Program-made: the position numbers and the translations under genes
Shown here: piece by piece, positions 1-7,187 of the stretch
How positions within the stretch are numbered: the stretch's first letter is position 1
Layout: each line of letters opens with the position of its first letter
Assembly (NCBI RefSeq): GCF_009497895.1
Contig: NZ_CP033116.1
Span: forward strand, 1,550,001 to 1,614,000
Source of the DNA: Halopseudomonas pelagia
Lineage (GTDB): Bacteria > Pseudomonadota > Gammaproteobacteria > Pseudomonadales > Pseudomonadaceae
Direction of reading: 5' to 3'
Length of the DNA stretch: 64,000 bases
Notes under the pieces: model-generated
Seen by the model: only the letters and a program-made list of their open reading frames with translations
What the model was told of the DNA's origin: nothing
The model's database searches: none

Positions 1-2
1 AC

Positions 3-698
3 GAATACGGCTCACGCGCCGGGGTATGGCGGATTCTCAATGAGTTTGAAAAGCGCGGCCTGCCGCTGACGGTGTTTGGCGTGGCCATGGCGCTGGAGCG
101 TCATCCGGATGTGGCCATGGCGTTCAAGGAACTGGGGCATGAAATTGCCTGCCACGGCTGGCGCTGGATCCATTATCAGGATATGCCCGAGGCCACCGAG
201 CGCGAGCATCTGCAGCGCGCAATGGATATCTTCCAGCGGCTGTATGGTGAGAAGCCCCAGGGCTGGTACACCGGCCGCGACAGCCCGAATACCCGTCGCC
301 TGCTGCTGGACGAGGGCAGCTTTCTGTATGACAGCGACTATTACGGCGACGACCTGCCGTTCTGGACCCGCGCCGCCGACAGCCAGGGCGAGCTGCACAA
401 TCACCTGATAGTGCCCTATACCCTGGACACCAACGATATGCGCTTCGCCTCGCCCCAGGGTTTCAACACTGGCGACCATTTCTTCAGCTATCTGAAGGAT
501 GCCTTCGATGTGCTCTACGAAGAGGGCAGTGAGCAGCCGAAGATGCTCTCGGTTGGTCTGCATTGCCGGCTGATCGGCCGCCCCGGGCGTTTCCGCGCGC
601 TGCAGCGGTTTCTGGATTATATCGAGACCCATGATCGGGTCTGGGTAACGCGCCGCATCGACATTGCCCGCCATTGGGCCGAGCATCATCCTGTTTAA
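3..698 (+). CDS. puuE: Allantoinase PuuE (polysaccharide-deacetylase fold), 5' end cut by window
   Basis: The open frame runs in from the left edge, so the true start lies outside the window. The visible part opens with EYGSRAGVWR, a signature of PuuE, the NodB-fold allantoinase unrelated to classical amidohydrolase allantoinases. It continues through HEIACHGWRWI and YTGRDSPNTRRLL, also typical of PuuE. The enzyme hydrolyses allantoin to allantoate in the cytoplasm during purine breakdown. The next two genes, ureidoglycine aminohydrolase and allA, supply later steps of the same ureide pathway, which supports the call. About 231 residues are visible of a family that is usually near 300-310. 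The gene ends 39 bases before the next start, consistent with one operon. Confidence 0.93.
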   Translation, partial: EYGSRAGVWRILNEFEKRGLPLTVFGVAMALERHPDVAMAFKELGHEIACHGWRWIHYQDMPEATEREHLQRAMDIFQRLYGEKPQGWYTGRDSPNTRRLLLDEGSFLYDSDYYGDDLPFWTRAADSQGELHNHLIVPYTLDTNDMRFASPQGFNTGDHFFSYLKDAFDVLYEEGSEQPKMLSVGLHCRLIGRPGRFRALQRFLDYIETHDRVWVTRRIDIARHWAEHHPV

Positions 699-737
699 CT
701 AGTCCGTTTTCAGCCGTTTCACGTCAAGGAGTCACCG

Positions 738-1586
738 ATGACCCAGCGTTCGAATGAACCCAGAAGCTATTTCGCGCCGACCGGCGGGCACCCGCCGCAA
801 ACGCAGCTGCTGACGGACCGCGCGGTATTTACCGAAGCCTATGCCGTTATTCCCAAGGGCGTGATGCGCGATATCGTCACCAGCCATCTGCCGTTCTGGA
901 CCGGTACCCGCCTGTGGGTGCTGTCGCGGCCGTTGACCGGTTTTGCCGAAACCTTTTCCCAGTACATTATGGAAGTACAGCCCGGCGGTGGCAGCGACAA
1001 GCCGGAAACCGATCCGCGCGCCGAAGCCGTGCTGTTTATCGTCGAGGGCGAACTGGCGCTGACCCTGAACGGCCAGGTGCACAACATGCAGCCGGGTGGT
1101 TACGCCTTTATTCCACCGGGCAGTGATTGGACCGCGCGCAACACCTCGGATGCCACGGTGCGTTTCCACTGGGTTCGCAAGGCTTATGAAAAGGTGGAAG
1201 GCATTGAGATGCCAGAGGCCTTTGTCACCAACGAAAATGACGTCGAGCCACTGGTGATGCCCGACACCAACGGCTGCTGGAGCACCACGCGCTTTGTCGA
1301 TACCCAGGACATGCGCCACGACATGCATGTGAATATCGTCAACTTCCTGCCCGGCGGCGTGATTCCCTTTGCCGAAACCCACGTGATGGAGCATGGCCTC
1401 TATGTACTGGAGGGCAAGGCGGTGTACCTGCTGAACAAGGACTGGGTAGAAGTAGAAGCCGGCGACTATATGTGGCTGCGCGCCTTCTGCCCGCAGGCCT
1501 GCTACGCCGGCGGCCCCGGCCCGTTCCGTTATTTGCTGTACAAGGACGTCAACCGTCACATGAAACTGCCGACTTACGGCAGCTGA
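738..1586 (+). CDS. allE: (S)-ureidoglycine aminohydrolase, bicupin (often named bifunctional allantoicase/ureidoglycine aminohydrolase)
   Basis: This 282-residue protein has two cupin barrels, about residues 70-145 and 195-280. The family releases ammonia from (S)-ureidoglycine to give ureidoglycolate, using a manganese ion. The second barrel carries the expected E-H-H-Q metal set: E213, H215 and H219 in AETHVMEHGLYVLEG and Q253 in CPQACYAGG. An AAGGAG ribosome-binding site sits just before the ATG at 738. It lies between puuE and allA, so the operon can run from allantoin towards glyoxylate. No separate allantoicase gene is visible; it may lie upstream of the window, or allantoate may be degraded another way. 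The symbol follows the E. coli AllE/YlbA family; the family call is firmer than the symbol. Confidence 0.9.
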   Translation: MTQRSNEPRSYFAPTGGHPPQTQLLTDRAVFTEAYAVIPKGVMRDIVTSHLPFWTGTRLWVLSRPLTGFAETFSQYIMEVQPGGGSDKPETDPRAEAVLFIVEGELALTLNGQVHNMQPGGYAFIPPGSDWTARNTSDATVRFHWVRKAYEKVEGIEMPEAFVTNENDVEPLVMPDTNGCWSTTRFVDTQDMRHDMHVNIVNFLPGGVIPFAETHVMEHGLYVLEGKAVYLLNKDWVEVEAGDYMWLRAFCPQACYAGGPGPFRYLLYKDVNRHMKLPTYGS

Positions 1587-1598
1587 GCGGAGAAGCTG

Positions 1599-2102
1599 AT
1601 GAGCACTGACACTGTGTTGCAACTGATCGCCGAGCCGCTGACGCCCGAGGCCTTTGCCGCCTTTGGCGATGTGATCGACCATCGTAAAGCCGAATATTTC
1701 ATGATCAACAGCGGCCGCACCCGCCGTTATCATGATCTGGCCAAGGTCGAGACCCTGGGTGAGGAAGCCCGAACCCTGATCAGCCTGTTTGTCAGCCAGC
1801 CGGTCGAGATGCCGCTGGAACTGACCTTTCTCGAGCGTCACCCGCTGGGCAGTCAGGCCTTTGTGCCGCTGCACGGCGAACGTTTTGTGGTGGTGGTCGC
1901 CCCAGCAGGTGATGCGATTGATCCGGCCAAGGTGCGCGCTTTTGTAACCGATGGTCGCCAGGGTGTGAATTATCACGCCGGCACCTGGCATGCGATCCAG
2001 TCAGTGCTTGAGAGCGAAGGTGAATTCCTGGTGGTTGATCGCGGCGGTGCCGGGCACAACTGCGACGAGTACCCCCTGCCGATACGGGTCACCCTGGCCT
2101 GA
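1599..2102 (+). CDS. allA: Ureidoglycolate lyase AllA
   Basis: This 167-residue protein has the length and cupin-like motifs of AllA, including the conserved stretch GRQGVNYHAGTWHA near residues 116-129. AllA splits (S)-ureidoglycolate into glyoxylate and urea and is cytosolic. The gene starts 12 bases after the ureidoglycine aminohydrolase stop, so the three genes form one ureide-degradation operon. A strong hairpin lies immediately after its stop and probably ends the operon or separates it from the following dehydrogenase gene. Confidence 0.93.
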   Translation: MSTDTVLQLIAEPLTPEAFAAFGDVIDHRKAEYFMINSGRTRRYHDLAKVETLGEEARTLISLFVSQPVEMPLELTFLERHPLGSQAFVPLHGERFVVVVAPAGDAIDPAKVRAFVTDGRQGVNYHAGTWHAIQSVLESEGEFLVVDRGGAGHNCDEYPLPIRVTLA

Positions 2103-2114
2103 TCAGGCGGCCAC

Positions 2115-2162
2115 TATTCGCGGCGCGACTGTCAAACCCGAGACAGACTCGCGCCGCGAATA
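2115..2162. terminator. Long hairpin after allA (14-bp plus 5-bp stem)
   Basis: TATTCGCGGCGCGA (2115-2128) is perfectly complementary to 2149-2162. Inside it, CTGTC (2129-2133) pairs with GACAG (2142-2146) around an 8-base loop. It begins 13 bases after the allA stop. There is no clear T run, so it may be a bidirectional or factor-assisted terminator, a processing site, or an operator. Termination is the simplest reading from its position. Confidence 0.55.
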
Positions 2163-2172
2163 CAGGCTACTT

Positions 2173-2214
2173 TCCATGGTTTTGCGGGACGCTCGTTGCC
2201 CGCTGGCCATGGAG
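2173..2214 (+). promoter_or_regulatory. Leader hairpin overlapping the SDR ribosome-binding site
   Basis: TCCATGG (2173-2179) pairs with CCATGGA (2207-2213), and GCGGG (2184-2188) pairs with CCCGC (2199-2203) inside it. The GGAG Shine-Dalgarno (2211-2214), 9 bases before the ATG at 2224, lies in the closing arm. The hairpin could limit translation of the dehydrogenase gene. This is seen in sequence only; function is inferred. Confidence 0.4.
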
Positions 2215-2223
2215 ATTTTCGTT

Positions 2224-3081
2224 ATGTCATTTGCATCCAAGGTAGTCTGGATCACCGGCGCGTCCTCAGGTATTGGCGAGGCGCTGGCCAATGCATTCCT
2301 GGCATAGGGCGCGGAGGTGATTCTTTCCGGCCGCCGGGCCGACGCACTGGAAACCGTCGCAGCTCAAGCTCCGGAACGCACGCTGGTCCTGCCGTTTGAA
2401 ACCACCGAATATGATCGCCTGCCTGCTCTGGTCGAACAGGCCTGGAACTGGCGCGGGCGCATTGATGTGCTGATCAACAACGCCGGCATAAGCCAGCGCA
2501 GCCTGGCGCTGGATACCTCTTTTGACGTTTACCGCAAACTGATTGAAGTCGATTACCTGGCGCCCCTGGCGCTGACCCAGGCATTACTGCCGCGCATGGT
2601 CGAGCAGGGTGGCGGGCAGCTGGCAATTGTCAGTTCGGTGGCCGGCAAGGTCGGTACCGCGCTGCGCACCGGTTACTGCGGTGCCAAGCATGCGGTCGTC
2701 GGCTATTTCGAGGCGCTGCGGGCCGAGGTCGAAGACGCCTACGGGATTGGCGTCAGCGTGATTCTGCCGGGCTCGGTGCGTACCGCTATTGCCCAGAACG
2801 CATTGGAAGGCAGCGGCGCTGCGCGCGGGCGTTCGGATACCAATATCGACAACGGTATCGATCCGGTTGATGCGGCGAAAACCATTTTGGATGGCCTGAG
2901 CGCCCGCCAGCATGACATCGTCGTGGCTGAAGGTATGGAGCTGGGTGCGCTGCAGCTGCGTACAGCCGATCCGGCCAAACTGTTCGCGATCACTGCCAAG
3001 GAAGGTGCGCGTCTGGCCAAGGTACGCGCCGAGCTGGGCGCCGGCGCATCGGTGGATCCACTGGCGGTAAACAAGCAGTAA
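2224..3081 (+). pseudogene. Short-chain dehydrogenase/reductase gene interrupted by an in-frame amber stop
   Basis: Translation from ATG 2224 gives an SDR N-terminus with the TGASSGIG cofactor loop, then reaches TAG at 2305-2307. The same frame continues without another stop to 3081 and encodes the rest of a normal SDR: LINNAGIS, the S-x(n)-YCGAKH catalytic region (the usual YxxxK), and a C-terminus ending LAVNKQ. The context ALANAFLA*GAEVILSGRR fits a single CAG (Gln) to TAG change. The fragment after the stop lacks the nucleotide-binding loop, so re-initiation would not give an active enzyme. If intact, it would be a 285-residue NAD(P)-dependent reductase resembling DHRS7-like SDRs. Alternatives are a sequencing error or amber suppression. 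Substrate unknown. Confidence 0.85.
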
Positions 3082-3093
3082 AAGGCGATTGCG

Positions 3094-3843
3094 TCAGCCT
3101 TGCGGCGTCAGGGCAATCTGCTCGCAATACTGCATCAGATTGTCCGGCAGGTCGGCAGGGCAGACGCCGCATTGCTTGTTGCCGGGCACCGCGTGGTCGA
3201 TGAACTTGGGGTAGGGCAGGTTCAGATTGGCCATGATGGTCTTGAATTCGTCCAGGGTCTTGTCCATGCCGAGCCGCGGGTTGCGCTTTTTTTCCTGGGC
3301 GATGGTGCTGACGCGGCGGTCCTGATAGTCATGGGCCGGATACACCAGATAATCGTCGGGCAGCACAAACAGCTTATCTCTGACGCTCTTGTACAGTGCC
3401 TCGGCATCGCCGTTCTGAAAATCCGTGCGCCCGCAGCCATCGATCAGCAGGGCATCACCGGTAAATAGGCGATCACCCAGCAGGTAGGCGAAGTGGCCGT
3501 CGGTATGCCCGGGGGTATGCAGTGGAGTGATATCCAGGCTGCCGACCCTGAACGGCCGGCCTTCTTCAATACCGATATCGGCGCAGGGTAGGTGATCGAA
3601 TGCCGGCGCGGCGATACGGCTGCCCACACGTTTCTTCAATTCCAGTGCGGCGGTGATGTGGTCGGCATGGATATGCGTATCCAGGCTGTAGACCAGTTTC
3701 AGCCCCAGGTTGCCGATCTCCGTGAGATCGCGATCAATGGTGGCGATGACCGGATCAATCAGAATAGCCTCGCCGGTTTCTTCGCAGCCCAGCAGGTACG
3801 TATAGGTGCTGGAGACGGGTTCGAATAGCTGCCTGAATATCAT
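3094..3843 (-). CDS. MBL-fold persulfide dioxygenase (ETHE1-like)
   Basis: The 249-residue metallo-beta-lactamase-fold protein carries H57, H59, D61 and H62 (THIHADH), H113 (TPGHTDGH) and D130 (FTGDALLIDGCGRTDF). This compact pattern is typical of ETHE1-type persulfide dioxygenases, which use mononuclear iron to oxidise glutathione persulfide to sulfite. The C-terminus has a Cys pair (QCGVCP). The start at 3843 is chosen over an upstream in-frame ATG at 3936 because the homologous domain begins at MIFRQLFEP and a GGAAGA lies just upstream. The tsdBA genes next door fit a role in inorganic sulfur turnover. A rhodanese partner is not present. Substrate specificity is inferred. Confidence 0.82.
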   Translation of the reverse strand: MIFRQLFEPVSSTYTYLLGCEETGEAILIDPVIATIDRDLTEIGNLGLKLVYSLDTHIHADHITAALELKKRVGSRIAAPAFDHLPCADIGIEEGRPFRVGSLDITPLHTPGHTDGHFAYLLGDRLFTGDALLIDGCGRTDFQNGDAEALYKSVRDKLFVLPDDYLVYPAHDYQDRRVSTIAQEKKRNPRLGMDKTLDEFKTIMANLNLPYPKFIDHAVPGNKQCGVCPADLPDNLMQYCEQIALTPQG

Positions 3844-3960
3844 AAGGTCTTCCGCGAAAGGTTTGTGTTGATTGTGTGAGTGTAACGAGCGGTGCAGGGC
3901 TGATAATTGTCCTGGAGCAAGATTCTGCAGGGTCATCCATTCTCACCAGGCATTGGCAGG

Positions 3961-4875
3961 TTACAGGCCCTTGCCCAGAACCTTCCCTTCAACTGCTTTG
4001 CCGTATAGATTCACCCCATCATTGGCATGGTATTTAACTCGTGTTTTCTCCACCGAACCGTCGACCAGGCGAGGGTCCTGAGGACGCTCTTTGCTGTTCA
4101 TAAAAGCTGCCACGTGCCAGGCATCTTCATTGCTCAAGGTGCCGCCCTGGCCCAGCGGCATGTTTTCTTTGATGAATGCGGCCGCTGTGTTGATCCTGTG
4201 CATCCCCGCGCCCCAGTTGAACGAATCAGCTCCCCACAAGGGAGGAAACACATAGTCATTTCCTGCCTTCTGTCCTTCACCGTTTTCGCCATGGCATAAC
4301 ACACACTGGGCAGTATAGATTTGCTTGCCTTTGGCAAGATCATAGCCGCCCTCGGGCTCAGGTACTTCGGGATAAGCGCGTCCTGGCAGCTCTTGGCCGG
4401 TCGGTGCGCTGGTGGAAAGCCAGTATGAATACGCAGAAAGGGCTGCAATCACTGGGCTGTCTGCCTCCGGCGCCGTGCCGTTCATGCTGTACTGAAAACA
4501 ACCCTGAAGACGTTCGGTATAGCTGTTCACCTTGTCATTTTTTGACCGATAGGCTGGGTACATGGTGTAGGCAGCCCATAGCGGTGCCGAGTTGGCTTTG
4601 CGACCCTGCTCCAGGTGGCAGTTGGCGCACGCGAGACCGTTGCCGACATACTCGGGAGCGCGATTTTTGGTATCGACGAATATGGCGCGGCCTTCCTGTA
4701 CCAGCTTGCCAAAGGCGTTATCCGGCAGCTCACTCTCCGATGGGGGTTGGAAATACGGGTCGCTGCCCGCGGTCGCATCAGTGTGAATCTGCGACTGATC
4801 CTCGGTCCTGCTGGTGTCAGCATGGGCCGGCATGACAAGGGCGATGAACAGCAGAGCGCTTGAGGACGTTTTCAT
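3961..4875 (-). CDS. tsdA: Thiosulfate dehydrogenase TsdA, diheme cytochrome c
   Basis: The 304-residue periplasmic protein has a signal peptide (residues 1-19, ending AHA) and two heme c sites: CANCH (83-87) and CVLCH (191-195). C126, in QGCFQYSMNG, occupies the place of the unusual cysteine axial ligand of heme 1 that marks TsdA. TsdA joins two thiosulfates into tetrathionate and passes electrons to cytochrome c. Its start overlaps the tsdB stop as ATGA, so tsdB and tsdA are translationally coupled, as in P. stutzeri. It could instead work mainly as a tetrathionate reductase, since TsdA enzymes differ in direction, but the coupled TsdB electron acceptor favours thiosulfate oxidation. Confidence 0.88.
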   Translation of the reverse strand: MKTSSSALLFIALVMPAHADTSRTEDQSQIHTDATAGSDPYFQPPSESELPDNAFGKLVQEGRAIFVDTKNRAPEYVGNGLACANCHLEQGRKANSAPLWAAYTMYPAYRSKNDKVNSYTERLQGCFQYSMNGTAPEADSPVIAALSAYSYWLSTSAPTGQELPGRAYPEVPEPEGGYDLAKGKQIYTAQCVLCHGENGEGQKAGNDYVFPPLWGADSFNWGAGMHRINTAAAFIKENMPLGQGGTLSNEDAWHVAAFMNSKERPQDPRLVDGSVEKTRVKYHANDGVNLYGKAVEGKVLGKGL

Positions 4876-5519
4876 TGTTCTGCCCCTGTTTCAATCAAGC
4901 TGGCGAAGTACGCCGAGACCGCCTTGATCTCGTCGTCGGTTAGCTTGCGGGCTATATGACCCATGAGGTCATTAGGGTCGTTCTTGCGCGTACCCTGTCG
5001 CCACGCATTCAACTGCGAGGAAAGATACTGAGCTGATTGCCCTGCGAGTGGCGGAAAGGCTTCGCCGACACCTACTCCGCTTGGTCCATGACAAGCTACG
5101 CATTCAGGAATATTACGATCCCAAGCACCCCGGAGCGCCAGGATTTCGCCAAGCGTGTGGGCCTCAGCCGCACGTCCGATTCTTTTAACCTGTGGGGCTG
5201 GCTTATTGGCCAGCATCGTGGTAACGGCTTCCACTTCTTCAGGCGTTAGTGCGGCAGCGATAGGCTGCATGATCGGGTTCGCGCGATCACCTGACAGGTA
5301 ATCGTCGAGCTGTTTTTGCATGTAATCAGCAGACAAACCGGCGAGCCGAGGAAAGCCGGCCGCCGCCATCCCTTCGCCCTCGGTGCCATGGCAGGTGCTG
5401 CATGCCATCGCAGCGGGGTTGGCACCCCCTTTCGTGTACACAGCAGTTGCGTCTGCGGCGAAGACTTGCAGGCTTGAGGCCAGAAGAATACCGGCGAGCG
5501 ACCAGTAAGCAATTTTCAT
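4872..5519 (-). CDS. tsdB: TsdB-like diheme cytochrome c (c4 type)
   Basis: The 215-residue protein has a signal peptide (about residues 1-21) and two c4-type cytochrome halves with CSTCH (40-44) and CVACH (140-144). Each half has a candidate Met ligand (NPIM, NDLM). Cytochromes of this type placed directly upstream of tsdA act as TsdB, the periplasmic electron acceptor that relays electrons from TsdA to terminal oxidases. Its last four bases overlap the tsdA start. It could be an ordinary cytochrome c4, but coupling to tsdA makes TsdB the better name. Confidence 0.85.
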   Translation of the reverse strand: MKIAYWSLAGILLASSLQVFAADATAVYTKGGANPAAMACSTCHGTEGEGMAAAGFPRLAGLSADYMQKQLDDYLSGDRANPIMQPIAAALTPEEVEAVTTMLANKPAPQVKRIGRAAEAHTLGEILALRGAWDRNIPECVACHGPSGVGVGEAFPPLAGQSAQYLSSQLNAWRQGTRKNDPNDLMGHIARKLTDDEIKAVSAYFASLIETGAEQ

Positions 5520-5619
5520 ATAGGCCTCTGTTTAGTTGTGGCGATAACCGGCGGGCTAGCGTGCAAGATCTGCGTTGATGGTGGGAGTGTAGTCTGCGCC
5601 GGACTGCGCTGCGCATCTA

Positions 5620-6375
5620 TTATTCCGGCCCCATGATCTCTGCCAGACGATCCGGCCGCGGTGCGCCCTGCTGCTGTTGCATATTGCCCTTGTCATCCAG
5701 ATAGAAGATGGCCGGTGTAGCCTGGGCGCCGAGCTGGGCCATCAGGTCATGATTGGTTTTCAACTGCTGGGCGATCGCTGCGGGGATGGTGTCCAGCGCT
5801 TTTACTTCATCACCTGCTTCATGCTCGTGCAGTGCAGCTGCCGGGTCTTTGGCGACGAGAATGGCAGCTGATTTGCCGGGGCTGTCCTCCCTTAATATGC
5901 CGACCATGATGTGTCGTAGTTGAACCTTGCCTGATTCGACCCAGGGACGTGCCTGTTTCCAGAACATGCTGCAGAACGGGCAGTTGGGGTCGGTGAAGGT
6001 GTAGACCACACGCCCGGCATCATCCGCGCCGTCACCGATCCAGTCACTGGCTTCCAGTTGCGCCCACATTTCTTCGCCCATGGGGCCATAAACCAACTTA
6101 TCGAGAGCCGCGCGGCTTACGTCTGTGCCGGTAGCATCCAGCATGGTGCCGACGATCACGTGTTGCTGGTCTTCGGTAAGGAATAGCGCCATGCCCTGGC
6201 CGTTGAATTTGCCGGCATAGCCCTTTAGACCCGAGGGCGCGTCAAACTGACCGACGATCTCGACACCACGCTCTACTGTCGCGGCAATGGGTGCGGGCCA
6301 GTCTTCGGCATGGATCAATGGGCTCAGGCTTAACAGCAGGGCGGGGAGCATATGCTTTGTTTGCAGTCGGATCAT
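5620..6375 (-). CDS. dsbG: Thiol:disulfide interchange protein DsbG/DsbC type
   Basis: The 251-residue periplasmic protein has a signal peptide (1-23, ending IHA), an N-terminal dimerisation-like region and a thioredoxin domain with the active site CPFC (132-135) after TDPN. ATPAIFY near residue 220 supplies the cis-proline loop. DsbG/DsbC proteins are isomerases or reductases that protect or repair periplasmic cysteines and are kept reduced by DsbD. It is the last gene of a dsbD-dsbE-dsbG operon; its ATG overlaps the preceding stop as ATGA. The order matches PA2478-PA2476 of P. aeruginosa, as I recall it. Confidence 0.88.
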   Translation of the reverse strand: MIRLQTKHMLPALLLSLSPLIHAEDWPAPIAATVERGVEIVGQFDAPSGLKGYAGKFNGQGMALFLTEDQQHVIVGTMLDATGTDVSRAALDKLVYGPMGEEMWAQLEASDWIGDGADDAGRVVYTFTDPNCPFCSMFWKQARPWVESGKVQLRHIMVGILREDSPGKSAAILVAKDPAAALHEHEAGDEVKALDTIPAAIAQQLKTNHDLMAQLGAQATPAIFYLDDKGNMQQQQGAPRPDRLAEIMGPE

Positions 6376-7187
6376 GGTGTTGGTTCCTCTTTGAGTTTGG
6401 CAATCTGGCGGGACAGGCTCGCAGCGGACAACTCGCCGAGGTGGCTGGCGACCTGCTGGCCTTGGGCGTTGTAAAAAAGCGTGGTAGGTAGCGCCTGTGA
6501 GCCGACCTGCTGGCCGAACTGGCCACCGGTATCCAGCAGCGCGTTATTCAGCGTTAGTTCGTTTTCGTCGAGAAATCGGACGATTTCGCCCTGACCTTCG
6601 CCTTGATTGACAAAGGCAAAGACGATATCGGTGTGCTGTTGCTGGGCGTCGGCCAGCACCGGCATTTCCCGCCGGCAGGGCGGGCACCAGGTAGCCCATA
6701 GGTTGACCACCAGTGGCCGGCCATTGAGTTCTTGCAGCGAGACGTGTTCTCCCTCCATGTCCAGCAGTATCATCTCGGGCAATTGTGTACCCTGCTGCAT
6801 GGCGTGGAGCATGTAACTGCTGACGCCCCAGAAAATCAGCCCCACTGCCAGAGCGCCACCCAACGGCACGCGCAAGGTAATATCACGCCAGGCGAGTCCC
6901 AGGCCTGCTCCTAGCGCAGCAACGATCCCTGGCCAGATGATAAATCCGCCATCGCGAATATCGATAATTCGCCAAAAGCTGTCAGTGAAGTGCTCGAAAT
7001 ACATAACCACAAATGCCAGGCGCGCGACGACCAAGCCGAGCAGCAAAAGGTTGAACAGGTGCTTTTCAGGGTTACGTTCGCGGTGGCGACCTAACCACCA
7101 GCCGGTCAGGGTTGCCACGACAAGGCTGACCAGCAGGATGAAATGTGAGCTGGCCATGGCCAGCGGGCCTACATTGACCGTCAGCAT
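6372..7187 (-). CDS. Membrane-anchored TlpA/DsbE-like thioredoxin
   Basis: The 271-residue protein has about four membrane segments in its first 125 residues and then a periplasmic thioredoxin domain with WCPPC (C168, C171) and a cis-Pro loop (ALPTTLFY). TlpA/DsbE-like proteins reduce selected periplasmic disulfides. The multi-spanning N-terminus is unusual for DsbE, which normally has one anchor. The start overlaps the dsbD stop as TAATG and the end overlaps the dsbG start as ATGA, so the three genes are translationally coupled. It matches PA2477 of P. aeruginosa in position. Its exact target is unknown. Confidence 0.83.
   Translation of the reverse strand: MLTVNVGPLAMASSHFILLVSLVVATLTGWWLGRHRERNPEKHLFNLLLLGLVVARLAFVVMYFEHFTDSFWRIIDIRDGGFIIWPGIVAALGAGLGLAWRDITLRVPLGGALAVGLIFWGVSSYMLHAMQQGTQLPEMILLDMEGEHVSLQELNGRPLVVNLWATWCPPCRREMPVLADAQQQHTDIVFAFVNQGEGQGEIVRFLDENELTLNNALLDTGGQFGQQVGSQALPTTLFYNAQGQQVASHLGELSAASLSRQIAKLKEEPTP

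Noticed and set aside
732..1991. 419-codon open frame on the minus strand
   Set aside because: It lies fully antisense to the well-recognised ureidoglycine aminohydrolase and allA genes, has no domain and no ribosome site; it arises from codon bias in the real genes.
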